This document shows, piece after piece, positions 8,687 through 16,629 of a stretch of 64,000 bases of DNA. Below the pieces are notes generated by a model. It was not told the origin of the DNA. It ran no database searches and was given only the letters and a program-made list of their open reading frames with translations. The translations under genes and the position numbers were made by a program. This DNA is from Gaiellasilicea sp963765705 (GTDB lineage: Bacteria > Actinomycetota > Thermoleophilia > Gaiellales > Gaiellaceae), in contig CAVXXJ010000002.1 in the NCBI GenBank assembly GCA_963765705.1, positions 124,001 through 188,000 of the forward strand. The letters run 5' to 3'. The stretch's first letter is position 1. Each line of letters begins with the position of its first letter.

Positions 8687-9840
8687 ATGCCGCGCGACGG
8701 CGCCGAGATGCGCTTCGTACGCACCCGTCTCGACGATCTCGCCGATCTGCTCGATCACGCGCTCGAGCTCCGCGTCGGAGGTGAAGTAGTGCGGCCCGAT
8801 CCGGATGCCGGCGCCCGGCCGGAAGTCGCAGAGGATCTGGCGCTCCGAGAGCTCCTTGTGGACGGCCGGGAAGTCGTCCACGTGCACCGTGACCGTGCCG
8901 CCGCGCCGCTCGTGCGGCCGCGGGCTCGCGATCCCGAAGCCGGCGGCTTCCGCCAGCCGGATCAGCAGGTCCGTCTGGCGGAGCGAGTTGGCGCGGATCC
9001 GCTCGACGCCGATCTCCTCGATCAGGTCGTAGCCGGCCGTCGCCGCGTAGAGCGCAGGGACGTTCGGCGTTCCGGTCAGGAAGCGCGCCGCGCCGGCGGC
9101 GTAGCGCATCTCCTCCTCGAAGGCGAAGGGGGTCTCGTGCGCCTGCCAGCCGGTGAACGTCGGGCTCGAGCCGCTCGGCGAGGTCGGGTCGGACGTAGAG
9201 CCAGCCGTTGCCGGGGCCGCCGCACAGCCACTTGACCGAACCACCGACGGCGAAGTCGACGTTCAGCGCGGTGACGTCGAGCGGCACGATCCCGGCCGAC
9301 TGGTAGGCGTCGAGGATCACGTACGCGCCCACCTCGTGCGCGCGCCGGACGATCCTGTCGACGTCCTGGATCTCCGCGGACTTGAAGAGGACGTGGCTGA
9401 TCGGGACGAGCAGCGTGCGCTCGTCGATCGCGTCCACGATCTCGCCGTCGTCCTCGCAGACGACGACCTCGAGGTCGCGCTGCGCCTGGTAGAGGTAGCG
9501 GACGGACGGGAAGTTGCCGCGCTCGTAGACGACCCGGTTCCGCTCCGGCGCGGGCTGGAAGCAGGAGAGGACGACGGCCTCGGCGATCGCGACGTTCTGG
9601 TGCATCACCGTCGAGCCCGGCGGGAGCGCCGATGATGCGGCCGATCTGGTCGCCGACCGTCATCGGCATCTCCCACCAGCCCTCGCCCCAGGCGCGGATC
9701 CCGCGCTCGCGCCACGTTCGCGCGTACTCGGCGAGCCGCTCCTCCGCCTTCGCCGGCATCGCCCCGAGCGAGTGGTTGATCAGGTACGTCGTGTGCTCGA
9801 GGATCGGGAACTCGGAGCGGTAGTCGAGCAGATCGCGCAT
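8684..9840 (-). pseudogene. Kynureninase-like class V aminotransferase-fold enzyme, two frameshifts as sequenced
   Basis: Three consecutive frames make one PLP enzyme of about 385 residues. The first begins MRDLLDYRSEFPILEHTTYL and NHSLGAMPAKA. The second contains the aspartate that holds the pyridine nitrogen (YVILDAYQSAGIVPLD) and the PLP-lysine region DFAVGGSVKWLCGGPGNGWL. The third contains RFLTGTPNVPALYAA and IRIGPHYFTSDAELERV, a kynureninase-type C-terminus. Shifts are near 9615 and 9165. The family cleaves kynurenine or acts as a cysteine-desulfurase/aminotransferase; the substrate is not decided by the sequence. The ATG at 9838-9840 was chosen because homology begins just after it. 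CAGACT seven bases upstream may be its -10 box. Confidence 0.7.
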
Positions 9841-9899
9841 CAGCCGCAGTCTGCCCGAAAGCGGCTTGCGCAAGCGGTCATCGAGCACGAAGGGCCGCG

Positions 9900-9938
9900 A
9901 GGGACGTGTCCCAGGGACAGTCCCTCGGACACGTCCCT
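9900..9938. repeat. REP-like nested palindrome, copy B (perfect)
   Basis: Outer arms GGGACGTGTCC and GGACACGTCCC are perfect reverse complements and flank AGGGACAGTCCCT, itself palindromic. The element lies 46 bases upstream of the Y1-type transposase start and between divergent genes, the usual place for REP elements beside their transposase. Confidence 0.8.
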
Positions 9939-9971
9939 TTGCGGCGGTTTCGCTCGACGAACGCGCGGCGC

Positions 9972-9977
9972 TAGCCT
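9972..9977 (+). promoter_or_regulatory. -10 element TAGCCT for leaderless transposase mRNA
   Basis: TAGCCT, then six bases, then ATG 9984, with no ribosome site between. It has the same geometry as the other leaderless promoters in this window. Confidence 0.5.
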
Positions 9978-9983
9978 CGACGG

Positions 9984-10404
9984 ATGCCGCGGATTCCGCG
10001 CTCGCAGCTCCCGAGCCCTGCCTGGTACCACGTCATCTGCCGCGGCGTCGAGCAGCGGAGAATCGTCCTCGACGACCTCGATCGCGAGGCCTGGTTCAAG
10101 CTGCTCGTCGAGGTCGAGGCGTCGCTTCGGCTGGAGGATTCACGTCTGGAACCTGCTCGACAACCACTTCCACCTGCTGGTCGAGACGACGCAACCCGAG
10201 CTCTCGCGGGGCATGCAGCGGCTGAACGGCCTGTACGCGATGCGCTTCAACCGCCGGTACGACCGCCGCGGGCATCTCTTCCAGAACCGCTTCGAGTCGC
10301 GCGTGACAACCGACGAGAGGTACCTCGAGACACGTGATCGCCTACATCTTCGACAACTCGACCCGAGTCGGCCTCCGAGGCTGGCCGTGGCGCGGACCGC
10401 TTGA
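9984..10404 (+). mobile_element. REP-associated tyrosine (Y1-type) transposase, frameshifted as sequenced
   Basis: Frame one begins MPRIPRSQLPSPAWYHVICR, the RAYT-type start. Another frame continues with WNLLDNHFHLLVET, the HUH metal-binding histidines of Y1 transposases, and LSRGMQRLNGLYAMRFNRR plus GHLFQNRFES, both hallmarks of the family. A third frame adds VIAYIFDNSTRVGL, containing the candidate catalytic tyrosine. RAYTs nick single-stranded DNA and are thought to disperse REP palindromes. A perfect REP-like element lies just upstream and two more copies lie 3.5 kb and 2.4 kb away. The shifts (near 10130 and 10330) leave it inactive as written. The end is uncertain because the third frame runs on into the STAS gene. 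Confidence 0.7.
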
Positions 10405-10444
10405 CGCTCGCCCACGTATGACTATGCTTCCGGCCGGAACACGC

Positions 10445-10814
10445 ATGGGCGACGAGAACAGACTCAACGAGCATCCGGTTGGGGGGATCGAGCGCCTGAA
10501 CGGCGCTGTGGTCGTCCGACTCGTCGGGGAGCTCGATCTCTACAACGCGCCGGAGGTCCGCGTCGCGCTCCTCAAGGTGTGCGCGGAGCAGCCGGAGCGA
10601 CTGGTGGTCGACCTCGGCGAGGTGGACTTCGTCGACTCGACAGCTCTCGGCGTGCTGATCGAGGCGCGAACGAAGCTCGACGAACCGCCAGTCGTTCCTG
10701 CTCGCATCGCCCGGGCTCGAGACCCACCGCGCGCTCACGATCTCCGGCCTCGACCAGCATCTCTCCGTGCACGACACCGTCGAGTCGGCGCTCGCGGCCT
10801 CGCTCGCCGGCTGA
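10445..10814 (+). CDS. STAS-domain protein (anti-sigma factor antagonist type), one frameshift as sequenced
   Basis: Reads VVRLVGELDLYNAPEVRVAL and VDLGEVDFVDSTALGVLIEA, the STAS fold with the phosphorylatable serine in DSTALGVL, as in SpoIIAA/RsbV-type proteins that release sigma factors from anti-sigma kinases. Near 10690 the frame shifts to give FLLASPGLETHRALTISGL, ending at TGA 10812-10814. The joined product is about 122 residues, normal for the family. In-frame ATGs at 10418, 10424 and 10445 are possible starts; 10445 gives the most typical N-terminus. No cognate kinase is adjacent. Confidence 0.7.
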
Positions 10815-11269
10815 TGCTCGCCGAGCTCTCGGCCACCGCGCTGCTGCTCTCGGGCAGTCGGGGCGCGGAGAGCGCCCGCCGAGAGCGACCGCGAACGGCA
10901 TCCCCGCCTACGTCGACGGCTACGCGAAATGGCCGCGGCTGAACCGCGTTCCGATCCGCGGCGGCTCGTCCGCACACCAGGGAACCAAGAACGTCTACGC
11001 GAGCAAGCGCAAGACGGGCCGCGCTATCCCGTCGGGACGATCCTCGTCAAGACGGGAGCCCAGCCCGGGAAGAAATGGCTCTCGCTCGTCGCGACGATGC
11101 GCAAGGTGAAGGGCACGAGGAACGGCGGCTGGCGCTGGGAGGAGTTCACGCGCTCGTCGTCGACGGCGCGATTCACGAAGGTCGGCTTCCCGGAGTCGGG
11201 CTGCGCCGCCTGCCACTCGCAGGCCAAGTCGAACGACTTCGTCTTCACGCGGCGCAGTCAGGCGGCTAG
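10814..11269 (+). pseudogene. Cytochrome P460-like haem protein, frameshifted as sequenced
   Basis: The first ATG overlaps the STAS stop and opens a signal-like segment (LAELSATALLL). A second frame carries IPAYVDGYAKWPRLNRVPI. A third carries YPVGTILVKTG, EEFTRSSSTARFTKVG and a haem-attachment motif CAACHSQAKSNDFVFTR near the end. The layout is that of the cytochrome P460 family, secreted or periplasmic c-type haem proteins. Shifts are near 10895 and 11025. The third frame stays open to 11369, beyond the usual end of the domain; I put the probable end at a TAG (11267-11269) in a neighbouring frame just before the convergent methyltransferase stop. Redox partner and substrate are unknown. Confidence 0.55.
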
Positions 11270-12393
11270 TCAGGAGCGAGCAGGCGCTCCAGCGCCGGGT
11301 CGAGCCCGAGCGAGTCGCGCAGCTCCTCGTAGGCACGGCGCACCTCGGCGCCTGCCGGCGTGCCCTTGACCGCGCGGATGAGCACGTTCTTCGCCGTGTG
11401 CTCGAGCGCGACGAGCTCGACCAGCTGCGCGCGATAGCCGGCGAGCTCGAGCAGCTGCGCCCGCAGCGTGTCGGTGACGAGAGCAGCGAAGCGCTCCTTC
11501 GCGAGCCCATGGCGGAGGAGCGGCGCGAGCAGGGAGCTCTCGAGCTGCCGGTAGGCCTCCTTCTGGCAGCAGGGTACGGCGAGGATCGCGTCGGCTCCCC
11601 ACCGAACCGCCTGCGCGAGCGCCTCGTCGGTGGCGGTGTCGCACGCGTGCAGGCTGACGACGAGGTCGACGTTCTCGCCCGCGTCGAAGCTCGCGATGTC
11701 GCCACGCTCGAAGCGCAGCCCGGCGACGCCGGAGCGCTCCGCGAAGGCCGCGCACGTCGCAATCACGTCTTCTTTCAGGTCGAGGCCGACGATCTCGACC
11801 TCGCGGCCGCGGAGCTCCGTCAACAGGTGATGGATCGCGAAGGTGAGGTACGACTTGCCGCAGCCGAAGTCGACCACACGCAGCGTGCCTTCCGGTCGGA
11901 GCGATGGGACGACGTCGTCGACCAGCTCGAGGAAGCGGTTGACCTGGCGGAACTTGTCGTAGCGGCTCTTGCGCACGTTTCCATCCGGCGTCATCACGCC
12001 GAGCTCGACGAGGAACGGCACCGGCGTGCCTTCTTCGAGCAGGTACTGCTTCTTCCGGTCGTGCGCCCGCGGCGCCGCGGCGCGGGAGGGCGGCCGGCGC
12101 AGCACCGTCTCCCCGAGCACCTGCCAGTCGGCGTCGGCGGTCTGCAGCAGCGCCTGCCCGTAATCGGCCAGGAGCGTCCCGAGGCGCTCGCGGGCGCCGT
12201 CCGCGCCGAGGTTCTCGTGCGTCGCCCGGTCACCCAGGTGCGTCGTGAAGCGATACACCGTCTCGCCGCGGAGCTCGACGGGATCGACGGTCACCTTCGC
12301 GGGCAGCTCCCGTGAGCGCGGCTTCGAGAGAACGGCACGGCCGAGGGACAGTCCCTCGAACAGGTCCCGGAGGAGCGTGTCGGTTTCCGGCAT
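11266..12393 (-). CDS. Class I SAM-dependent methyltransferase (Methyltransf_32 type)
   Basis: The 375-residue protein has an N-terminal accessory region, then YDKFRQVNRFLELVDDV, motif I VVDFGCGKSYLTFAIHHLL, motif II IVGLDLKEDV and a post-motif containing LHACDTATDEALA and VPCCQKEA. This set matches the family of METTL25/RRNAD-like methyltransferases (often called methyltransferase domain 32); the substrate, possibly RNA, is not known for bacterial members. The reading frame is intact although both neighbours are frameshifted. The ATG at 12391-12393 lies six bases after a TAGCCT -10 box, and its first 20 codons overlap a REP-like palindrome core. Confidence 0.8.
   Translation of the reverse strand: MPETDTLLRDLFEGLSLGRAVLSKPRSRELPAKVTVDPVELRGETVYRFTTHLGDRATHENLGADGARERLGTLLADYGQALLQTADADWQVLGETVLRRPPSRAAAPRAHDRKKQYLLEEGTPVPFLVELGVMTPDGNVRKSRYDKFRQVNRFLELVDDVVPSLRPEGTLRVVDFGCGKSYLTFAIHHLLTELRGREVEIVGLDLKEDVIATCAAFAERSGVAGLRFERGDIASFDAGENVDLVVSLHACDTATDEALAQAVRWGADAILAVPCCQKEAYRQLESSLLAPLLRHGLAKERFAALVTDTLRAQLLELAGYRAQLVELVALEHTAKNVLIRAVKGTPAGAEVRRAYEELRDSLGLDPALERLLAPD
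12342..12358. repeat. REP-like palindrome core, copy C
   Basis: The 17-base palindrome CGAGGGACAGTCCCTCG shares its centre with copies A and B; the right flank CAGGTCCC partly keeps the outer arm. It lies within the 5' coding region of the methyltransferase. The partial match could be chance, but the identical core suggests a relic. Confidence 0.5.
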
Positions 12394-12399
12394 GCCACC

Positions 12400-12405
12400 A
12401 GGCTA
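12400..12405 (-). promoter_or_regulatory. -10 element TAGCCT for leaderless methyltransferase mRNA
   Basis: On the minus strand TAGCCT is followed by six bases and the ATG at 12393. Its TAG is the stop of the upstream flavoprotein gene. Confidence 0.5.
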
Positions 12406-13760
12406 GAGGCCGGCGGCCTCGAGGAGCTTCAGCCAGAGCTCGCTGCGGGTGGGAAAACAGGGAACGGCGTGGACGAGTTGCTCGAGCCGGAGCTCGCACG
12501 ACGACCGCGATCGTCGCCGCGTGCAGGGACTCCGCCACCTCGAAGCCCGTGAACGTGGCCCCCACGATCACGCCGCGCTCGTCGACGACGAGGCGCGACG
12601 TGCCGGGCGCGTTGCGGCCGACGAAGCTCGAGCCGGCATTCGCGCTCGTCGGAACGTCGAGCGCCCGCACCTCCAGCCCCGCCTGCAGCGCGGAGGCAAG
12701 CGTGTGACCGACGGCCGCGACCTGCGGGTCGGTGAAGATCACGCGCGGGGAGAGCAGCCCGTCGGAGACCGACTCGTGCGTCCTTGCCGAGGATCACGTC
12801 CGCGGCGATCCGCCCCTGGTACTTGCCCATGTGCGTCAGCAGGGCGCGGCCGTTGCAGTCGCCGACCGCGTAGAGCCAGTCGTGCGCGGGCGAACGGAGG
12901 TCCTCGCCCACCTCGATCGGCTTCCCCGGCTCGAGCCCGACCGTCTCCAGGCCCAGCCCGCCGGTCACCGGCGCGCGACCGACGGCGACGAGCAGCTCCG
13001 CCCCGCTCGCGCTCGTGCCGTCCTCGAGCCCGACGGTGACGGTCGCCGTCCTCGCGCGACACCGAGGTCGCGCGAGTTCCCTTGCGGACCTCGACTCCGA
13101 GCTCGCGGAGCGCCGCATCGACCTGCTCGCACGCGAACGGCTCCTCACGAGAGATCAGCCGGTGCAGACCCTCCACGATCGTTACCCGGGTCCCGAGCGA
13201 CGCCCATGCCTGCGCGAGCTCGACGCCGACGACGCCGCCGCCGAGGATGACGAGGCTCTCGGGTGCCTCCTTCGCCGTCGTCGCCTCGCGGTTCCCCCAC
13301 GGGCGCGCTTCGTGCAGGCCGGGGATCGGCGGCATCGCGGCGCCGCTGCCGGTCGCGACGACGACCGCCCGTCGCGCGTCGAGCTCCTCGTCGCCGACGC
13401 GCACGCGCCTCTCGCCGTCGAGCCTGCCCTCCCCGGACGAGCGCGATCCCGCGCTCCTCCAGCCAGGGCAGCTGGCCCGAGTCGTCGAGGTTGCTGATCA
13501 CCTCGTCGCGGCGCGCGAGCACGGCGTCGACGTCGAGTTGCCCGCCGCCCATGCCCGCGACGCGGTGCATCTCGCGCCATCATCTCCATCGGCCGCAGCA
13601 GCGCCTTCGACGGCATGCAGGCGTAGTAGGAGCACTCGCCGCCGACGAGGTGCTGCTCGACGATGGCGACCTCGAGACCCGCCTCGGCGAGCCGTCCGGC
13701 GACGACCTCGCCCGCCGGCCCGGCGCCGATCACGACGACGTCGAAGCTGCTCTCGGCCAT
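12403..13760 (-). pseudogene. Pyridine nucleotide-disulfide oxidoreductase (dihydrolipoamide dehydrogenase-like), about five frameshifts as sequenced
   Basis: Pieces in successive frames build one protein of about 450 residues. FAD site: MAESSFDVVVIGAGPAGEVV. Redox pair: GGECSYYACMPSKALL (CxxxxC). NAD site: SLVILGGGVVGVELAQAWAS. Second FAD motif: DWLYAVGDCNGRALLTHMGK. Dimer interface: MIFTDPQVAAVGHTLA. C-terminus: VHAVPCFPTRSELWLKLLEA. This is the class I disulfide oxidoreductase family (lipoamide, mercuric or mycothiol-type reductases); the SYYA between the cysteines is unusual and I cannot name the substrate. The usual C-terminal His-x4-Glu is not obvious. Shifts fall near 13570, 13420, 13050, 12770 and 12490. 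The ATG at 13758-13760 is the clear start. Confidence 0.7.
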
Positions 13761-13803
13761 CCGGCCGAGTCTCGCAGATCGACGGTGTGCGACGATCGCC
13801 GGC

Positions 13804-14298
13804 ATGGATGCGCTCGACCTCCGCCGGCTGATGTGCCACTGGGCGACCGGCGTCGCCGTCGTCACGAGCCGCGGCGACGAGGGGCCGCGAGGCGCGACGA
13901 CGAACGCGCTCACGTCGCTCTCGCTCGACCCGCCGCTCGTCCTCGTCGCGCTCGACCTCGGCTCGAACACGCTCGCCGCCGTGCGGGCGTCCGGCCGCTT
14001 CTGCGTCAACATCCTCGCGGCCGATCAGGAAGATGTGGCGCGCCGCTTCGCCACCAAGGCGAGCGGTGAGGAGAAGCTGGCCGGCATCCCCCACGAGCTC
14101 GTCGACGGCGTCCCCGTGCTCGGCGGCGTGCTCGCCTGGCTCGCCTGCGAGCTCGAGCAGGAGCTCCCGGGCGGCGACCACGCGATCCTGGTCGGCCGCC
14201 CGCTCGAGGCGGGCGGCGACCAGGACGCGGAGCCGCTGGTCTTCTACGGCCGGCGTTACTTCTTCAGCGCCAGCGCCGTCAGCGCCGCACCGGAGTAG
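13804..14298 (+). CDS. Flavin reductase family protein (FMN-binding split barrel)
   Basis: The 164-residue protein has the HpaC/DIM6 flavin-reductase fold: CHWATGVAVVTSRGDEGPRG, TTNALTSLSLDPPLVLVAL, SGRFCVNILAADQEDVARRF and a C-terminal ILVGRPLEAGG followed by PLVFYGRRYF. Such proteins reduce free FMN or FAD with NAD(P)H, often for a separate monooxygenase. The nearest candidate partner in the window is the flavin-dependent monooxygenase at 44357-45748, which lacks a reductase beside it, but a link across 30 kb is only a guess. The last 43 bases overlap the convergent ABC binding-protein gene. Confidence 0.85.
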   Translation: MDALDLRRLMCHWATGVAVVTSRGDEGPRGATTNALTSLSLDPPLVLVALDLGSNTLAAVRASGRFCVNILAADQEDVARRFATKASGEEKLAGIPHELVDGVPVLGGVLAWLACELEQELPGGDHAILVGRPLEAGGDQDAEPLVFYGRRYFFSASAVSAAPE

Positions 14299-15917
14299 AC
14301 CGGGTGGAAGACGTAGTTCGTCACGCGTGACGAGACGAGCTCGCGCACGTTCGGGTTCGCGTACGGCGCCCACGGGGCGGCACCGCGCATCAGGTCGACG
14401 TCGAGCTTCCCGTACGCCTCGTAGCGGGCGTCGCCGGAGAGCCGGGACGCGTCCTGCATAGCCCGGTTGAAGCGGGCGCTCGAGAGGTACGCGAAGTTGA
14501 GGTTGTTCGTCTCCTGGATCCCCTTGCCGTCGAGCAGCACGTTGACGAAGTCGAACGGGTCGGGGTAGTCGGCGAGCCAGCTGTGCAGATAGATGTCGTA
14601 CTCGGCGCCCTTCGAGCCGGCCGTCTTCAGCGTGACCGCGAACGGCTGCGGCTTCAGCTCGACGTCCCAGCCGACCTGGCCCAGGTTGTACTCGAGCACC
14701 TGCGCACGCGCGACGGACGCGCCGCTGGAGGAGTACAGGAGGACGAGCTCGCCGTTCGCGCGGCCGCCGAGCACCTTGCGAGCCGCGGCCGGATCCGCGC
14801 CCTTCAGCGGATACAGGCTCGCATCGCGGAAGCCGCGCATCCCCGGAGCGAGGATCTGGTCGGTCCGCTTCGCGGCGAACTTGCCGCCGACCCGGACGAG
14901 CGCCGGCCGGTCGATTGCGAAGTTGACCGCCTTGCGGGCGGAGAGCTTCGACAGCGCGGGCCGGCTCGTGTTCAGCGCCAGGTACTGGACGCCGACGCGC
15001 GGGTTGACGAAGTAGCGGCCACCGCCGCTCTTGCGGACGCCGAAGCTCTTCGCCAGGTCGTCGTGCGACGACGGAGGCAGCCCGGAGGCGTCGTAGTCGA
15101 CCTGGCCGGCCCGAACCTGGAGCAGGCTCTGGTTCGAGTCGGTGTTGACCGCATAGACGATCCGGTCGGCGTTCGCCGGGCGCGAGCCGCGGTAGAACGA
15201 GTTCCGCTCGAGCACGACCTGCCGGCCGAGCTCACGGCTCGCGATCCGGTACGGACCGGCCGAGGGATAGACGCTCGCACCGCGCGGGTCGAGCCCCATG
15301 TTCGTCTTCACCGCGGCGAAAAACGGCATCGCGATCTGCGCGAGGAACGTCGGGCTCGGCCGCTCGAGCGTGATCGTCAGCGTCAGCCCCTTGGCGGAAA
15401 CGCCGGTCACCCGCGAGGCCTTGCCCTGGTTCAGCTCGTCCGCGCCGACGACGTCGTGCAGGAACGCGATCGCCGGCGATGCCTGCGTCGGGTGCGCCGC
15501 CCGGTAGATCGCGTGCTCGAAGTTGCGCGCGGTCACGGCCGAGCCGTCGCTGAAACGCAGGCCCTTCCGCAGGGTGAAGGTGTACGTCCGCCCATCGGCG
15601 GAGACGCGTGGGAAGCCCACGGCCGCGTCGGGGACGAGGCGCGAGCCCTCCGGCGCCGGCCGGTCGGGATAGTTGAGCAGCGTCAGGTTGGTCGTGTAGA
15701 GGAGCCCCCACGAGAGCGTGTCGTACGCCAGCGCCGGGTCGACGAACGCGAAGTCGGTGTTGGACACGTTGACGCGCAGCGTGCCGCCGCGCTTCGCCTC
15801 GTCGGAGCCAACGCCGGTCGGTGAGCCGGCGGACGAGCCCGCCGCGAAGCTCGCGCCGACCAAGAGCGCTGCTCCGACGGTCGCCGCAGCGATCGAAAGC
15901 CACAGTTTTCTGAACAT
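14256..15917 (-). CDS. ABC transporter substrate-binding protein, family 5 (peptide/nickel type)
   Basis: The 553-residue protein begins with a basic stretch and hydrophobic signal segment (LWLSIAAATVGAALLVGASF). It continues with the SBP_bac_5 domain: GTLRVNVSNTDFAFVDPALA, TYTFTLRKGLRFSDGSAVTA, KAVNFAIDRPALVRVGG and YDIYLHSWLADYPDPFDFVN. It should bind oligopeptides or similar solutes outside the membrane for an ABC importer. No permease or ATPase genes are adjacent, so it is an orphan. No lipobox cysteine is evident in the signal region. The ATG (15915-15917) has an AAAGGAAA ribosome site. Confidence 0.9.
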   Translation of the reverse strand: MFRKLWLSIAAATVGAALLVGASFAAGSSAGSPTGVGSDEAKRGGTLRVNVSNTDFAFVDPALAYDTLSWGLLYTTNLTLLNYPDRPAPEGSRLVPDAAVGFPRVSADGRTYTFTLRKGLRFSDGSAVTARNFEHAIYRAAHPTQASPAIAFLHDVVGADELNQGKASRVTGVSAKGLTLTITLERPSPTFLAQIAMPFFAAVKTNMGLDPRGASVYPSAGPYRIASRELGRQVVLERNSFYRGSRPANADRIVYAVNTDSNQSLLQVRAGQVDYDASGLPPSSHDDLAKSFGVRKSGGGRYFVNPRVGVQYLALNTSRPALSKLSARKAVNFAIDRPALVRVGGKFAAKRTDQILAPGMRGFRDASLYPLKGADPAAARKVLGGRANGELVLLYSSSGASVARAQVLEYNLGQVGWDVELKPQPFAVTLKTAGSKGAEYDIYLHSWLADYPDPFDFVNVLLDGKGIQETNNLNFAYLSSARFNRAMQDASRLSGDARYEAYGKLDVDLMRGAAPWAPYANPNVRELVSSRVTNYVFHPVYSGAALTALALKK

Positions 15918-16074
15918 CGTGTTTCCTTTCAGGCCGCAGAGAGGAGCCCCGCGCCGTGCGGGTCGCCATCCTCGAAGTAGAGCGCCGTGCCGCAAAGCCG
16001 ACGCCTGCATCGAGCCTAGCGGCGCGACCTCCACCCAAAAGGGGGAACTTTGGCCGCACCAGGCCGAGCTTGCG

Positions 16075-16080
16075 CATACT
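16075..16080 (+). promoter_or_regulatory. -10 element CATACT for leaderless GAF-protein mRNA
   Basis: CATACT, six bases, then GTG 16087; no ribosome site lies between them. Confidence 0.4.
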
Positions 16081-16086
16081 GAGGGC

Positions 16087-16570
16087 GTGTCGACTGCGGA
16101 AGTGGAGCTCTCGCTCGAGAGGATCGCGGCGGAGACCACGGTCTCGCGGCTGCTCAACGCCACCTGCGTCGAGCTGGTGGATCTCCTCGACGCAGCCCGC
16201 TGCTCGGTCTCGCGCATCATCGGCGACCTGCTGGTCGAGCTGAGCGACCACGTCCGCTCCGGCGAGCAGCCGACGCTCGAGCTCTTCCTCGTCTCGGACT
16301 ATCCGCTCACGCAGGAGGTGATCGAGGCCGGGGAGCCGCGCATCGTCGCGCGCTCGGACCCGAATGCCGACCCCGCGGAAGCCGAGCTGCTGAAGCGGCT
16401 CGGGTTCGACTCGCTGCTGATGCTCCCACTGCGGTCACGCGAGCAGAACTGGGGGCTGATCGAGGTCTACGCGGACGCCCGCTCCTTCGCGGAGAAGGAG
16501 ATCGAGCTAGCGATCACAATCGCCGACCGGGTCGGCGTCGCTCCTCGCGGAGCTCGAGAGCGGCCGCTAG
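16087..16570 (+). CDS. GAF-domain protein, one frameshift near the 3' end as sequenced
   Basis: About 150 residues form one GAF domain: LERIAAETTVSRLLNATCVE, DAARCSVSRIIGDLLVELS, GFDSLLMLPLRSREQNWGLI and EVYADARSFAEKEIELAITI. GAF domains bind small ligands or cyclic nucleotides, or sense redox state, usually within a larger signalling protein; here it stands alone. Near 16533 the frame shifts; the alternative frame gives ASLLAELESGR and the TAG at 16568-16570, which is the natural end. The GTG start follows a CATACT box by six bases, suggesting a leaderless transcript. Confidence 0.75.
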
Positions 16571-16629
16571 ACGATCGCGGAGCCGTCGGGCGGGCCGGAA
16601 GTACCGACCCGCCCCACGAATGCTTCGCT

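Noticed and set aside
7367..9235. Long open frame antisense to fhs and the kynureninase-like gene (similar long antisense frames at 17110-18624 and 29815-31392)
   Set aside because: Arg/Ala/Asp-rich composition with no family signature; these are shadows of GC-rich genes on the other strand.
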